From CBDEUK01 sp965250225 (GTDB lineage Bacteria; Pseudomonadota; Gammaproteobacteria; Eutrophobiales; Eutrophobiaceae): 64,000 nucleotides of DNA. Positions 17,798 through 27,047 of this stretch are shown here, piece after piece (the first letter of the stretch is position 1; the number at the start of each line of letters is the position of its first letter). The position numbers were made by a program, and so were the translations under genes. Location: the NCBI GenBank assembly GCA_965250225.1, contig CBDFNQ010000035.1, positions 124,001 to 188,000 on the forward strand, in the 5' to 3' direction. The notes beneath the pieces were generated by a model. It made no database searches, had not been told where the DNA came from, and saw only the letters and a list, made by a program, of their open reading frames with translations.

Positions 17798-19966
17798 ATG
17801 AGCAAACGCGGGCAAAAAAACAAACGCGGTTCGTCAGATGATTACGAATACATCATTCCTGAGCGACAGCAAATTCTGGATTTTCTGGTTGAACATGGCC
17901 AGCCATGTGGTATTCGTGGGATTGCTGCAGCACTGATGCAGGAAGATCACAGTGAATCACGAAAGGCATTGCGTCGTCGTCTCAGGGCGATGGAGCGTGA
18001 TGGGCAGATCATACGTAATCGTAAAGAAGGTTATGCCCCGATCAATAAAATCGATTTGCTACAAGGAAGTATTATTGCGCATCCAGATGGTTATGGATTC
18101 ATGGCACTGGATGAGGGTGGTGATGATTTGTTTTTATCCCCCAAACAAATGCGCAAAGTGTTGCACGGTGATCGGATCCTTGCTCGTGTTTTAGGGATCG
18201 ATCATCGGGGGCGAAAAGAGGTCAGTATTGTTGAGGTGTTGGAGAGGGCTAATCAACGCGTGGTTGGCCGCTTTTCGAGGGACGGCCACATTGCTTATTT
18301 GATCCCGGATAACAAGCGTATTCATCAAGACATCATTATCCCAGATGGCAAACAAGGCGAAGCAAAGAAAGGTGATATTGTGGTTGCGGAGATTATTCAG
18401 CAACCCGATAAACACACACAACCGATAGGCCAGATTGTGCAAGTCCTTGGTAACCGTATGGAGCCAGGAATGGCTGTAGATATCGCAATACAAAATCACA
18501 ACTTGCCCAATGACTGGCCGGAAGAGGTACTTGAGGAGATTGCGAGGTTCGGTGAAGCGATCGATGATAAACAAATTAGTGGTAGAAAAGATATTCGTGA
18601 TCTGGCTTTAGTCACTATTGATGGTGAAGATGCCAGGGATTTTGACGACGCAGTGTACTGTGAACACCGGGGTCAGGAATGGCGGTTGTTGGTTGCCATT
18701 GCGGATGTTTCAAGTTATGTTTTACCAGGGACATCATTGGATAATGAAGCGTATGAACGTGGAACTTCAGTTTACTTTCCCCAGAGAGTTATACCGATGT
18801 TGCCTGAAGTATTGTCGAATGGTTTATGTTCTTTGAATCCAAAGATTGATCGCCTGTGTATGGTTTGCGAACTGAGTATCGACAACAAAGGTAATATCAA
18901 ACGAACAAAGTTTTATGAAGCCGTCATGAGTTCAGCCGCACGATTAACCTATGATAAAGTTGCAGGAATATTAATTGATAACAATAAAGAGCTAAAGGAA
19001 GAATACAAATCTGTATTATCCCATCTATCTAATCTGTATCAGTTGTTCCAGTTGTTACATGAAAAACGTAAACAAAAAGGTATGCTGGATTTTGATACCA
19101 ACGAACCCAGTTTCAAGTTTTCTGATGATGGTCATATCGAATCGATCAGTTCTTATCAACGCAACGATGCACATAAAATGATCGAAGAATTTATGTTGGC
19201 GGCAAATGTAGCCTCGGCCAATTTCCTGATCGAAAAAAAATGTCCGGCAATGTACCGGGTTCATGAAACTCCGAAAGAAGAAAAGTTAAAAGATCTGCGT
19301 GCTTTCCTGTCCGAACTTGGTTTGCAGCTGGCTGGGGGCGATGAACCCGCCGCAATGGATTACGCAATGTTAATGCAGTCGATCAGTGATAGGGAGGATG
19401 CGCATCTGATTAACATGGTGCTATTACGCAGTATGCCATTGGCCGTTTATGATGCGACGAACCAGGGGCATTTTGGTTTAGCATTCGAGGCCTATACACA
19501 TTTCACATCACCGATCCGTCGGTATCCTGATCTTATGGTTCATCGTGCTATAAAACATATGATCCAGAATGACGCTCCTGAAAAATTTTCTTATTCTCAA
19601 GCTCAGGTTCAAAAAATGGCTCAGCATTGTTCTGAAACCGAACGACGTGCCGAAGAGGCCTCACGTGAGGTTGTACGTTGGTATAAATGTAAATACATGG
19701 ATGAAAAAATCGGTGAAGAGTTTCATGGAACCATCAGTTCAGTTACCTCGTTTGGATTATTTGTTGAGCTCGATGAGATATTCATTGAAGGGCTGGTTCA
19801 TGTGACAGCATTGCTTCCTGAGGATTATTATCACTTTGAAGCAGTCGCCCATCGTTTACGAGGCGAGCGTAAAAACCATGTTTTTCAATTGGGCAATCGT
19901 CTTAAAATCAAGGTGGTGCGTGTTGATCTTGAAGATAAGAAGATCGATTTTGAATTGGTGCAGTAA
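17798..19966 (+). CDS. rnr: Ribonuclease R
   Basis: RNase R is the processive 3'-to-5' exoribonuclease that degrades structured RNA and matures tmRNA and rRNA. The 722-residue protein has a winged-helix N-terminal domain (roughly 20-85), two cold-shock domains, the RNB catalytic domain with metal-binding aspartates in IDGEDARDFDDAVYC and a FTSPIRRYPDLMVHR signature, and a C-terminal S1 domain (GEEFHGTISSVTSFGLFVELDE). The C-terminal Lys-rich tail of the E. coli enzyme is absent. I place the start at the ATG 17798; a TTG two codons earlier is possible. It lies eight bases upstream of rlmB, the usual pairing. Confidence 0.96.
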   Translation: MSKRGQKNKRGSSDDYEYIIPERQQILDFLVEHGQPCGIRGIAAALMQEDHSESRKALRRRLRAMERDGQIIRNRKEGYAPINKIDLLQGSIIAHPDGYGFMALDEGGDDLFLSPKQMRKVLHGDRILARVLGIDHRGRKEVSIVEVLERANQRVVGRFSRDGHIAYLIPDNKRIHQDIIIPDGKQGEAKKGDIVVAEIIQQPDKHTQPIGQIVQVLGNRMEPGMAVDIAIQNHNLPNDWPEEVLEEIARFGEAIDDKQISGRKDIRDLALVTIDGEDARDFDDAVYCEHRGQEWRLLVAIADVSSYVLPGTSLDNEAYERGTSVYFPQRVIPMLPEVLSNGLCSLNPKIDRLCMVCELSIDNKGNIKRTKFYEAVMSSAARLTYDKVAGILIDNNKELKEEYKSVLSHLSNLYQLFQLLHEKRKQKGMLDFDTNEPSFKFSDDGHIESISSYQRNDAHKMIEEFMLAANVASANFLIEKKCPAMYRVHETPKEEKLKDLRAFLSELGLQLAGGDEPAAMDYAMLMQSISDREDAHLINMVLLRSMPLAVYDATNQGHFGLAFEAYTHFTSPIRRYPDLMVHRAIKHMIQNDAPEKFSYSQAQVQKMAQHCSETERRAEEASREVVRWYKCKYMDEKIGEEFHGTISSVTSFGLFVELDEIFIEGLVHVTALLPEDYYHFEAVAHRLRGERKNHVFQLGNRLKIKVVRVDLEDKKIDFELVQ

Positions 19967-19974
19967 TCATTCCG

Positions 19975-20730
19975 ATGCCGAGAGAAAAAAAAGAATTTGT
20001 CTATGGTATTCATGCAGTGCGTTTTGCCCTGCAAGGTACACCTGAATCTGTATTTGAACTTTGGGTCAAAGAAGATAAAAAACCATCTCATGATATTGTA
20101 CAGATAAAAAAAATAGCGAAGAAAAATGCAATTTCTATCCAGACAGTCACCGCCAGGACATTAGAGGAAAAAACACACTCAAGCCAACATCAGGGGATTG
20201 CATTGTTAAGGCAAGCCCGTCATGTGAACAATGAAAATGATCTGCAAAGTTGGCTCAAGGAGTACGAAGATAAACTGAAGTTATTTTTAATTCTGGATAA
20301 TGTCCAGGATCCGCACAATCTCGGTGCTTGTCTGCGTACTGCTGATGCAGCCGGCGTCGATGGCATTATTGTTTCAAAAGATAATTCGGTGGGTCTAACG
20401 CCTACTGTTTGTAAGGTTGCGAGTGGTGCAGCGGAAACTATTACCTTTTATACAGTCACCAATCTGGCTCGTACTATTCGACAATTAAAAGAACACAATA
20501 TCTGGATCACAGGCACCGATGGAGAAGCAGAACAAAGTCTTTATCAAACCGACTTTACGTTATCCGTAGCTCTAGTTCTGGGTGCTGAAGGTCAAGGTTT
20601 GCGTGAAAACACACGTAAGCATTGCGATCAATTGATCAGTATCCCCATGAATGGAACAGTGGAAAGTCTGAATGTTTCAGTTGCAACCGGTGTGTGTCTG
20701 TTTGAGGTGCTAAGACAGAGGAATAATTAA
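19975..20730 (+). CDS. rlmB: 23S rRNA Gm2251 2'-O-methyltransferase RlmB
   Basis: RlmB methylates the ribose of G2251 in the P-loop of 23S rRNA. The 251-residue SpoU/TrmH-family enzyme has an N-terminal substrate-binding domain (VYGIHAVRFALQG) and the trefoil-knot catalytic domain with motif 1 LDNVQDPHNLGACLRTADA, motif 2 LVLGAEGQGL and motif 3 IPMNGTVESLNVSVATGVC. It is co-directional with rnr with a gap of only eight bases. Its stop overlaps the convergent hypothetical gene by four bases. Confidence 0.96.
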   Translation: MPREKKEFVYGIHAVRFALQGTPESVFELWVKEDKKPSHDIVQIKKIAKKNAISIQTVTARTLEEKTHSSQHQGIALLRQARHVNNENDLQSWLKEYEDKLKLFLILDNVQDPHNLGACLRTADAAGVDGIIVSKDNSVGLTPTVCKVASGAAETITFYTVTNLARTIRQLKEHNIWITGTDGEAEQSLYQTDFTLSVALVLGAEGQGLRENTRKHCDQLISIPMNGTVESLNVSVATGVCLFEVLRQRNN

Positions 20731-21611
20731 TTTTTTTCTGAGTAATATTTTGTATCTTTCCAGCTCACTTTCCAGGATGTATTAGTCCAGAGTTTTATGC
20801 GAGTGAAAAAGTTATTGGGTTTTTTTACGGATTTCTTTTTTTTCGAGGCATGTTGAACTTCAGGTTTTGGTTTTTTTGTTTGAATATTTTCATTGATCTG
20901 CTCTTTTTCGCTTACAAGTTCGACTGACTCAACAATCATCGACATATCAGTCAGCTCTTTACCTGATTTGATATGATTTTTCTTTGTCAATAAATCATCG
21001 ATCACCGTTTGTATTTGTGATCGTATCTGATCAGACAGGTTAGTATCGACCATTAAAAAGGAAAAATTTTTCAGCATGTCATCGATCTCTGAAGTTATAT
21101 TGTTTCGATAGACCTTTTCTTTCATTTTAAGAGTGACAATTCTATCTTTTATCGAATTCATCGGGACAATACATCTGAAAGGGGGTATTGGTTGCCCTCT
21201 TTCCTTTAGTAAAAGCCTTAATCCAATAGCGGTTTGAGAGTCTTTCTTGAATTCCTCAATCTCGGAACTTAAATCGTCAGAGAAATCAATTTGTTTTTCT
21301 TCTATTTCATCCTGGGATATTTCGATGAGTGTTTTATTGAAGACTTGGCTTAATGATTTTAGTACTTTGTGATCCAGGCTTCTCAGGACTTCTTTTACCA
21401 TGTCTGTCGGGGAATCTTTCATCTGCTCCGACAGCATTGTGAGAAAATTCTGTATTTCATCGGGGATGTTGTAACTGATATTATCTAATAGTAGTACCGA
21501 GTTCAGACCATTCTTCATTTGTTCCAGGTCATTGGTTACGGCGATAAGCTTTTCCAGGGCCAGGCGCCTTTTTTGTAAGCTTTCGAGAGTTTCAGACTGA
21601 TTATTGGACAT
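20727..21611 (-). CDS. Hypothetical charged helical protein
   Basis: I do not recognise this 294-residue protein. It is strongly charged and mostly helical, with no signal peptide or membrane segment. The first two thirds are acidic (for example DEIEEKQIDFSDDLSSEIEEF). A proline-containing basic stretch with runs of lysine follows at about residues 240-265 (KKPKPEVQHASKKKKSVKK), and the end is aromatic and basic (RIKLWTNTSWKVSWKDTKYY). Such a layout could suit a cytoplasmic scaffold or nucleic-acid partner, but that is a guess. It is transcribed toward rlmB with a four-base tail-to-tail overlap and lies upstream of nothing on its own strand. Confidence 0.7.
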   Translation of the reverse strand: MSNNQSETLESLQKRRLALEKLIAVTNDLEQMKNGLNSVLLLDNISYNIPDEIQNFLTMLSEQMKDSPTDMVKEVLRSLDHKVLKSLSQVFNKTLIEISQDEIEEKQIDFSDDLSSEIEEFKKDSQTAIGLRLLLKERGQPIPPFRCIVPMNSIKDRIVTLKMKEKVYRNNITSEIDDMLKNFSFLMVDTNLSDQIRSQIQTVIDDLLTKKNHIKSGKELTDMSMIVESVELVSEKEQINENIQTKKPKPEVQHASKKKKSVKKPNNFFTRIKLWTNTSWKVSWKDTKYYSEKN

Positions 21612-21803
21612 AAATTTACATAGATTGAATAAAAGCCGTTACCTAAATATTTATTAATAGTAGAATGTTCCGACCGGGTTGACATTAAAAATTACCACTA
21701 TGAATAGTATATCGGCCCATTATTCTGAAAATGCATATAAACATAAGCGTACAATTTCATCAACGATTACATATTGTTAGATATTTGCAGTAATATTCAA
21801 CAT

Positions 21804-23117
21804 ATGGTCAAACCTATTTCATCAGATTGGTTCAAGGATGATCAGCAATTTATCTGGCATCCTTACAGTTCTTTCACCAATCCATTACCCGTTTATCCAG
21901 TCGAATCAGCAAAGGGCGTTCGTATCCGATTAAGCAATGGGCAGGAATTGATCGATGGCATGGCGTCGTGGTGGTGTGTGATCCATGGTTACAATCACCC
22001 CGTTTTAAACGCAGCTTTAAAACAGCAAATAGATTCCATGTCGCATGTTATGTTTGGAGGCTTAACACATGAGCCGGCTGCGCGACTGGCAGCCAAATTA
22101 GTAGAGTTAACGCCTGAACCATTACAAAGTGTTTTCTTTTCAGATTCCGGATCGGTCTCAATTGAAGTTGCTATGAAAATGGCAATTCAATATTGGCAGG
22201 CAAAGGGTCAAAAAACCAAACAAAAATTCATTAGTTTTCGTCAGGGATACCATGGCGATACTCTGGGGGCGATGTCTGTCTGTGATCCGGTCACGGGCAT
22301 GCATAATTTATTTAATTCTATACTACCTAAACAGTTTTTTGTCTCTGCGCCTCAACCAGCTTTTGGTAAAAATTGTTCAGAGGGTCATTTAACCGAGGTT
22401 CGAAACACATTAGAGCAACATGCTGAGGAGATTGCAGCGCTGATCATAGAGCCCATTGTGCAGGGGGCAGGAGGCATGCGATTCTATTCCGCAGACTATT
22501 TGTCTGAGCTTAGAGAGATATGCACTGAATATGAAGTTCTCTTGATCCTGGATGAGATTGCCACGGGGTTTGGGCGAACTGGAAAACTGTTTGCCGCAGA
22601 ACACGCGGAGGTGTCAGCCGATATTCTTTGTCTTGGTAAGTCCTTAACCGGTGGTTATTTAACTCTTGCTGCAACACTGACTACACGTGAAATTGCCGAG
22701 TGCATTAGCCGAGCTGAGCCAGGCCTGTTCATGCATGGCCCAACCTTTATGGCCAATCCTCTGTCTTGTTCAGTTGCTTTAGTCAGTATCGAACTTTTGG
22801 AGCAGTCTAATTGGCAAAAGAATGTTCAGAGGATTGAGCAGCATTTGCTCAGTAGCCTGGAAATTTGTCGTAATTATGACTGTGTCCTGGATGTACGAGT
22901 ATTGGGGGCGATTGGTGTGATCGAGATGACGCGTCCTGTTGATATGAATAAAATCGTGCCGAAGTTTGTAGACGCTGGTATCTGGGTCAGGCCATTTGGT
23001 ACTCTGGTCTATTTGATGCCTGCTTTTCTAATTAGTAATGCAGATTTAAACTATTTAACACAGTCTTTAATTGAGATATTGTCATCTGAGGATATTTTGC
23101 TCGATGAACATCAATAA
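21804..23117 (+). CDS. bioA: Adenosylmethionine-8-amino-7-oxononanoate aminotransferase BioA
   Basis: BioA is the PLP enzyme that converts KAPA to DAPA in biotin synthesis using S-adenosylmethionine as amino donor. The protein matches BioA throughout: FIWHPYSSFTNPLPVYPV, DGMASWWCVIHGYNHP, SDSGSVSIEVAMKMAIQYW, GYHGDTLGAMSVCDP, IIEPIVQGAGGMRFY, DEIATGFGRTGKLFA, the PLP lysine in LCLGKSLTGGYLTLAAT and HGPTFMANPLSC. I prefer the ATG at 21804 over the TTG at 21774. The gene stands alone here, separated from the other bio genes, and is read divergently from the charged hypothetical gene. Confidence 0.95.
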   Translation: MVKPISSDWFKDDQQFIWHPYSSFTNPLPVYPVESAKGVRIRLSNGQELIDGMASWWCVIHGYNHPVLNAALKQQIDSMSHVMFGGLTHEPAARLAAKLVELTPEPLQSVFFSDSGSVSIEVAMKMAIQYWQAKGQKTKQKFISFRQGYHGDTLGAMSVCDPVTGMHNLFNSILPKQFFVSAPQPAFGKNCSEGHLTEVRNTLEQHAEEIAALIIEPIVQGAGGMRFYSADYLSELREICTEYEVLLILDEIATGFGRTGKLFAAEHAEVSADILCLGKSLTGGYLTLAATLTTREIAECISRAEPGLFMHGPTFMANPLSCSVALVSIELLEQSNWQKNVQRIEQHLLSSLEICRNYDCVLDVRVLGAIGVIEMTRPVDMNKIVPKFVDAGIWVRPFGTLVYLMPAFLISNADLNYLTQSLIEILSSEDILLDEHQ

Positions 23118-23148
23118 GATACTGATTATATAAGATGTTTTAGCGGTT

Positions 23149-23172
23149 GCATGGCTCTTTGCCATGCTTTAT
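23149..23172 (+). terminator. Hairpin after bioA, probable terminator
   Basis: A perfect 7-bp stem GCATGGC/GCCATGC with loop TCTTT is followed by TTTATCAT, 31 bases past the bioA stop. The weak T-tract makes termination likely but not certain. It could instead be part of the rpsF leader. Confidence 0.55.
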
Positions 23173-23193
23173 CATCGCGCCCTTATTTTCCTT

Positions 23194-23219
23194 GTCACAC
23201 TGGCCCGCAACCGGGTGAC
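23194..23219 (+). promoter_or_regulatory. Candidate S6:S18-binding leader hairpin of rpsF
   Basis: GTCAC at 23194 and GTGAC at 23215 pair, and CTGG/CCGG extends the stem to a loop of CCCGCAA that exposes CCG, 24 bases before the rpsF ATG. In many bacteria the S6:S18 complex represses its operon by binding a leader stem with an unpaired CCG that mimics the 16S rRNA site. The location and CCG fit that motif. Pairing was done by eye and no covariation was tested. Confidence 0.45.
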
Positions 23220-23242
23220 TAATAATCCTAGAGGATATTACA

Positions 23243-23767
23243 ATGCGACATTATGAAATTGTGTTTCTGGTTCATCCGGATCAGAGCGAACAAGTGTCTG
23301 GTATGGTTGACCGTTATCGTGCCACGATCGAAGAAAATGGTGGTTCTATTCACCGTCAGGAAGACTGGGGTCGTCGTCTTCTTGCTTATCCAATCAACAA
23401 AATCCACAAAGCGCACTATGTTTTAATGAACATCGAATGTGATCAAACGGCTCTGGACCAGTTAACCAGTGCGTTTCGCTTCAACGATGCTGTGATCCGG
23501 AATCTGGTTATCCTGAAAGACGATGCTGTCACCGAGGCATCTCCACTGGCAAAATCAAATGAAGAACCTGAGCAGGATAGTCGTCCTTCCACGCCAGCTT
23601 CCAAAAGTGCCAAAGCCAATACGACCGAAGCCAATACGACTGAAGCGAATACGACTGAAGCCAAAACTGATGAGCCGTCTGAAGATGATGCGCCGCCAGT
23701 TAATGAAGAAGAATCATCTGTAGAAGATTCTGCGCAAGTCGACAGCACTGATAATAAAGAGGAATAA
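23243..23767 (+). CDS. rpsF: 30S ribosomal protein S6 with repeat-bearing acidic tail
   Basis: S6 binds S18 on the platform of the 30S subunit. The first 100 or so residues are canonical (MRHYEIVFLVHPDQSEQV; QEDWGRRLLAYPINKIHKAHYVLMNIE; FRFNDAVIRNLVI). The total of 174 residues is well above the roughly 95-135 common in the family. The extra tail contains a tandem repeat (ANTTE in three copies, each 15 bases of DNA near 23618-23660) and then runs of Glu, Asp and Ser. E. coli S6 also carries acidic C-terminal residues added by RimK, but this tail is genetically encoded. The RBS GAGG is well placed. Confidence 0.95.
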   Translation: MRHYEIVFLVHPDQSEQVSGMVDRYRATIEENGGSIHRQEDWGRRLLAYPINKIHKAHYVLMNIECDQTALDQLTSAFRFNDAVIRNLVILKDDAVTEASPLAKSNEEPEQDSRPSTPASKSAKANTTEANTTEANTTEAKTDEPSEDDAPPVNEEESSVEDSAQVDSTDNKEE

Positions 23768-23770
23768 ATT

Positions 23771-23995
23771 ATGTCACGTTATTTTCGTCGTAAACGTTAT
23801 TGCCGTTTCACTGCTGAAGGTGTGAGTGAGATTGACTACAAAGATTTGAATACACTAAAGAATTACGTTAGTGAAACCGGGAAGATCGTCCCAAGCCGAA
23901 TTTCGGGAACTAAAGCCAGGTACCAACGTCAGTTGTCCACGGCCATCAAGCGTGCGCGGTTTTTGGCATTGATTCCTTACTGCGACTCGCACTAG
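23771..23995 (+). CDS. rpsR: 30S ribosomal protein S18
   Basis: S18 forms a heterodimer with S6 on the 30S platform. The 74-residue protein is canonical: FRRKRYCRFTAEGVSEIDYKD, LKNYVSETGKIVPSRISGTKA and YQRQLSTAIKRARFLALIPY. It follows rpsF after three bases and is certainly co-transcribed with it. Confidence 0.97.
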   Translation: MSRYFRRKRYCRFTAEGVSEIDYKDLNTLKNYVSETGKIVPSRISGTKARYQRQLSTAIKRARFLALIPYCDSH

Positions 23996-24080
23996 ATTTT
24001 TTATGCCAGTAACACTGGTGTATATAAACCAGGCAATGCGCCAGATAGCACGTTCGGCATTTGCTGATATTTTTTAAACC

Positions 24081-25007
24081 ATGCACGCACTTGGTCGGTA
24101 TTTAACCCAGGGACGGTTGCAGGCAATCATTGGCCTGAGTTTTTTGACATTGATGTCTATGTTCATACCGCCACTGGCCTATGTGTTCAGTGGTGCATCG
24201 TTGGGCTTTATTACTCTAAGACAAGATCCTCAGATCACCCTGCAGGTGGTTATGGGGAGCATGACAGTAATAGTGATATTATTACTGATGACGGGGATCA
24301 ATCCGACTGCACTGATCCAGTTTGTTCTGGGGATTTGGCTGCCTGTCATGAGTGCAGCCATTGTTTTACGGGTGACACAATCACAGGGATTAATGTTGCT
24401 GGGTGCTGGCTTTATTGGCTTCCTGTTTATATTGTTTATGCATTACAGGATTGAGGATATAGCAGCTGAATATCGTCAATTGTTTGAAGTGTTTTGGCAG
24501 CAACATATTCTGCCGGGTCTTGAGATCAATGCTAAGAGCAATGAAATAGACGAACTGAAGCAAGTGTTCGATAAAACCATTCCTTATATGAATGGTATCA
24601 GAGCCTGTTTTATTACCACTGGCATAGCAATAACAGTGTTAGTGTCCCGTTGGTGGCAGGCAAAGGTATTTCACCCGGGCGGTTTTCGAAAGGAATTTTT
24701 TGCATTGCAATTGCCAAAGGTTTTACTTATTCCGTTGGCGGTCTGCTCCGGGATTGTATTTTCTGCTGCGCAGTTGGATGATTCCATTGCACGCGATTGT
24801 CTGATCTTGTGTATGGGGTTATATGTTTTTCAGGGCATTGCTTGTGTGCATGCCTATTGTGCAAGAAAAGAATTACAACGGGGCTGGTTGATCGGGATGT
24901 ATTTGGCGTTAATATTTTCATCCGTATATGCTGTGATCATCCTCGCTTGTATTGGTGTAGCCGATTCGGTTATAGGGCGAAAACTGCCTACGAATGATGT
25001 TTCATGA
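24081..25007 (+). CDS. DUF2232 family integral membrane protein
   Basis: This 308-residue polytopic protein has about eight hydrophobic segments, starting LQAIIGLSFLTLMSMFIPPLAYVF and ending YLALIFSSVYAVIILACIG, and a soluble loop around residues 130-180 (EYRQLFEVFWQQHILPGLEI). DUF2232/YybS-like proteins commonly sit between rpsR and rplI in gammaproteobacteria, as here. The function is unknown. I assign the family from position, length and topology rather than a sharp motif. Confidence 0.8.
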   Translation: MHALGRYLTQGRLQAIIGLSFLTLMSMFIPPLAYVFSGASLGFITLRQDPQITLQVVMGSMTVIVILLLMTGINPTALIQFVLGIWLPVMSAAIVLRVTQSQGLMLLGAGFIGFLFILFMHYRIEDIAAEYRQLFEVFWQQHILPGLEINAKSNEIDELKQVFDKTIPYMNGIRACFITTGIAITVLVSRWWQAKVFHPGGFRKEFFALQLPKVLLIPLAVCSGIVFSAAQLDDSIARDCLILCMGLYVFQGIACVHAYCARKELQRGWLIGMYLALIFSSVYAVIILACIGVADSVIGRKLPTNDVS

Positions 25008-25055
25008 ATCAATATCCATGATTTAGTTTTTAAGTTATTAATAGAGGTTATAGAG

Positions 25056-25508
25056 ATGGAAGTAATTTTACTTGAGAAAATTCAAAAGCTTGGCGAGCTT
25101 GGGCAGACTGTCAGTGTGAAACCTGGTTTTGGTCGCAATTATTTGATCCCGGCTGGCAAAGCGGTTCCAGCAACAAAAGATAATGTTGAGCAGTTTGAAG
25201 CACGTCGCGCTGAATTAGAAAAAGCTCAGACCGAGGCACTGGGTATTGCTCAGGCAAGGGCTGATAAAATCAACGAATTGGTTATCAGCATTGCGCAAAA
25301 AGTGGGTACGGAAGGAAAATTATTTGGTTCCGTCACGCCACACGATATCGCTGAAGCTGCGACACAGGCTGGTGTTGAATTGCAAAAAAGTGAAGTCCAG
25401 TTACCGGATGGGCCTTTCCGTGCAATCGGTGAGTATGAAGTTGCGATACATCTGCATGCGGATGTGAATGCAACTCTGAAATTGACAGTAGTCGCGGAAG
25501 AAGAATAA
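25056..25508 (+). CDS. rplI: 50S ribosomal protein L9
   Basis: L9 binds domain V of 23S rRNA near the L1 stalk and helps maintain reading frame. The 150-residue protein has the N-terminal signature MEVILLEKIQKLGELGQTVSVKPGFGRNYLIP and a long connecting helix (EQFEARRAELEKAQTEALGIAQARA), then the C-terminal domain (KLFGSVTPHDIAEAATQAGV). The location after DUF2232 and before dnaB is standard. Confidence 0.97.
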   Translation: MEVILLEKIQKLGELGQTVSVKPGFGRNYLIPAGKAVPATKDNVEQFEARRAELEKAQTEALGIAQARADKINELVISIAQKVGTEGKLFGSVTPHDIAEAATQAGVELQKSEVQLPDGPFRAIGEYEVAIHLHADVNATLKLTVVAEEE

Positions 25509-25640
25509 GTCGTATAATCTATACTGATGAGTTGGCTATCTAAACCAGCTCAGATTTACCGTTTTCACACAACCGAAGCTGCTGAGTTTTCTTCTAAACA
25601 TCACAAGATTCGGTTCCAAAAGTCGATTCAGGGGATCTAA

Positions 25641-27047
25641 ATGCAGGATTTTGCCCAGCCACCAGAGTCAATGGATGCAGAAATTGCATCATTGAAAACA
25701 CCGCCTCACTCGATCGAAGCGGAACAGGCGGTTTTGGGTGGTGTGTTGATTAACAATGAGGCCTGGGAAAAGGTCATTGAACGGATCCACGAAGATGACT
25801 TTTACCGCAAGGATCACCGCACCATATTTCAAGCTATTTACTCTCTGGATGACGAAGGCAAACCGTTTGACGTTGTTACAGTGGCTGAATGGCTCGAAAA
25901 TCATCAACTGCTTGAAGATGCGAGTGGTCTTAACTATATCGCAGCATTGGTTGATAACTGTTCTGGTACAGAGAATATCGCAGCCTATTCCGATATTATT
26001 CGCAAGCGTTCTGTCCTTCGGCAACTGATCAGAGCTACATCTGAAATCAGCGAAAGTGTTTTTAATCCCCAGGGACGTAGCAGTGAAGAGCTTCTGGATT
26101 TTGCCGAACAGACAGTATTCGAAATTGCCGAACAGGAAAGTCGCGGTACTCGCACCTATAAGAGCATCAAGGACCTTTTGGTAACCGCGCTAGACAGAGT
26201 GGATGAACTGTTTCATCGTGACAGCCCGATAACGGGTATTGCAACTGGCTTCGATGATTTTGATGAACGCACAGCGGGGTTGCAAAACTCTGATTTGATT
26301 ATCATTGCTGGGCGTCCTTCCATGGGCAAAACCGCTTTCGCTGTGAATATCGCTGAACACGCTGCAATTAAAGAAAAAAAATCGGTTGCCTTATTTAGCA
26401 TGGAGATGCCAGGGGAACAATTGGCGATGAGGCTTATGTCATCTCTGGGTCGAATCGATCAGCACAAGATCCGAACCGGTAAACTTAAAGATGAGGACTG
26501 GCCTCGATTGATCTCAGCTGTTGAGATCATGAAAGATTCAAAATTATTAATCGACGATACCCCCGCCTTATCACCCGCAGAATTACGTGCACGTTGTCGA
26601 CGAATTCATCGTGAGCAGGGTCTAGATTTAATCGTAGTTGATTATTTGCAGCTCATGCAAGTACCAAGTAATTCAGAAAACCGCGCAACCGAAATCGCTG
26701 AGATTTCACGCTCTCTCAAGGCCATGGCGAAGGAACTCAGTGTTCCTGTTGTGGCCTTATCGCAATTGAATCGTAGTCTGGAATCACGAACCGATAAACG
26801 CCCCGTGATGTCTGATTTGCGTGAGTCTGGTGCGATTGAGCAGGATGCAGACTTGATCGTCTTCATCTATCGCGACGAGGTCTATGATGAAGACAGTCCA
26901 CATAAAGGTAAGGCCGAGATTATTATCAGTAAACAACGAAATGGTCCAATTGGAACCGTGAAACTGGCTTTTCGTGGAAAATACACGCGTTTTGAAAATT
27001 TTACACCAGATAATTTCGATAATTTGATCCCGGATTTTGGGGAATGA
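25641..27047 (+). CDS. dnaB: Replicative DNA helicase DnaB
   Basis: DnaB is the hexameric 5'-to-3' helicase at the replication fork. The 468-residue protein contains the N-terminal collar domain (PPHSIEAEQAVLGGVLI) and the RecA-like C-terminal domain with Walker A (GRPSMGKTAFAVNIAEHAA), Walker B (LIVVDYLQLMQ) and the arginine-rich finger region (SDLRESGAIEQDADLIVFIYRDEVY). No intein is present; the length is normal. Its stop overlaps the alr ATG by four bases (ATGA). Confidence 0.97.
   Translation: MQDFAQPPESMDAEIASLKTPPHSIEAEQAVLGGVLINNEAWEKVIERIHEDDFYRKDHRTIFQAIYSLDDEGKPFDVVTVAEWLENHQLLEDASGLNYIAALVDNCSGTENIAAYSDIIRKRSVLRQLIRATSEISESVFNPQGRSSEELLDFAEQTVFEIAEQESRGTRTYKSIKDLLVTALDRVDELFHRDSPITGIATGFDDFDERTAGLQNSDLIIIAGRPSMGKTAFAVNIAEHAAIKEKKSVALFSMEMPGEQLAMRLMSSLGRIDQHKIRTGKLKDEDWPRLISAVEIMKDSKLLIDDTPALSPAELRARCRRIHREQGLDLIVVDYLQLMQVPSNSENRATEIAEISRSLKAMAKELSVPVVALSQLNRSLESRTDKRPVMSDLRESGAIEQDADLIVFIYRDEVYDEDSPHKGKAEIIISKQRNGPIGTVKLAFRGKYTRFENFTPDNFDNLIPDFGE

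Noticed and set aside
17405..17801. Overlapping Ser/Cys/Pro-rich reading frames upstream of rnr
   Set aside because: Three frames overlap across a repeat-rich, hairpin-rich block; low complexity and no ribosome site indicate noncoding repeat sequence.
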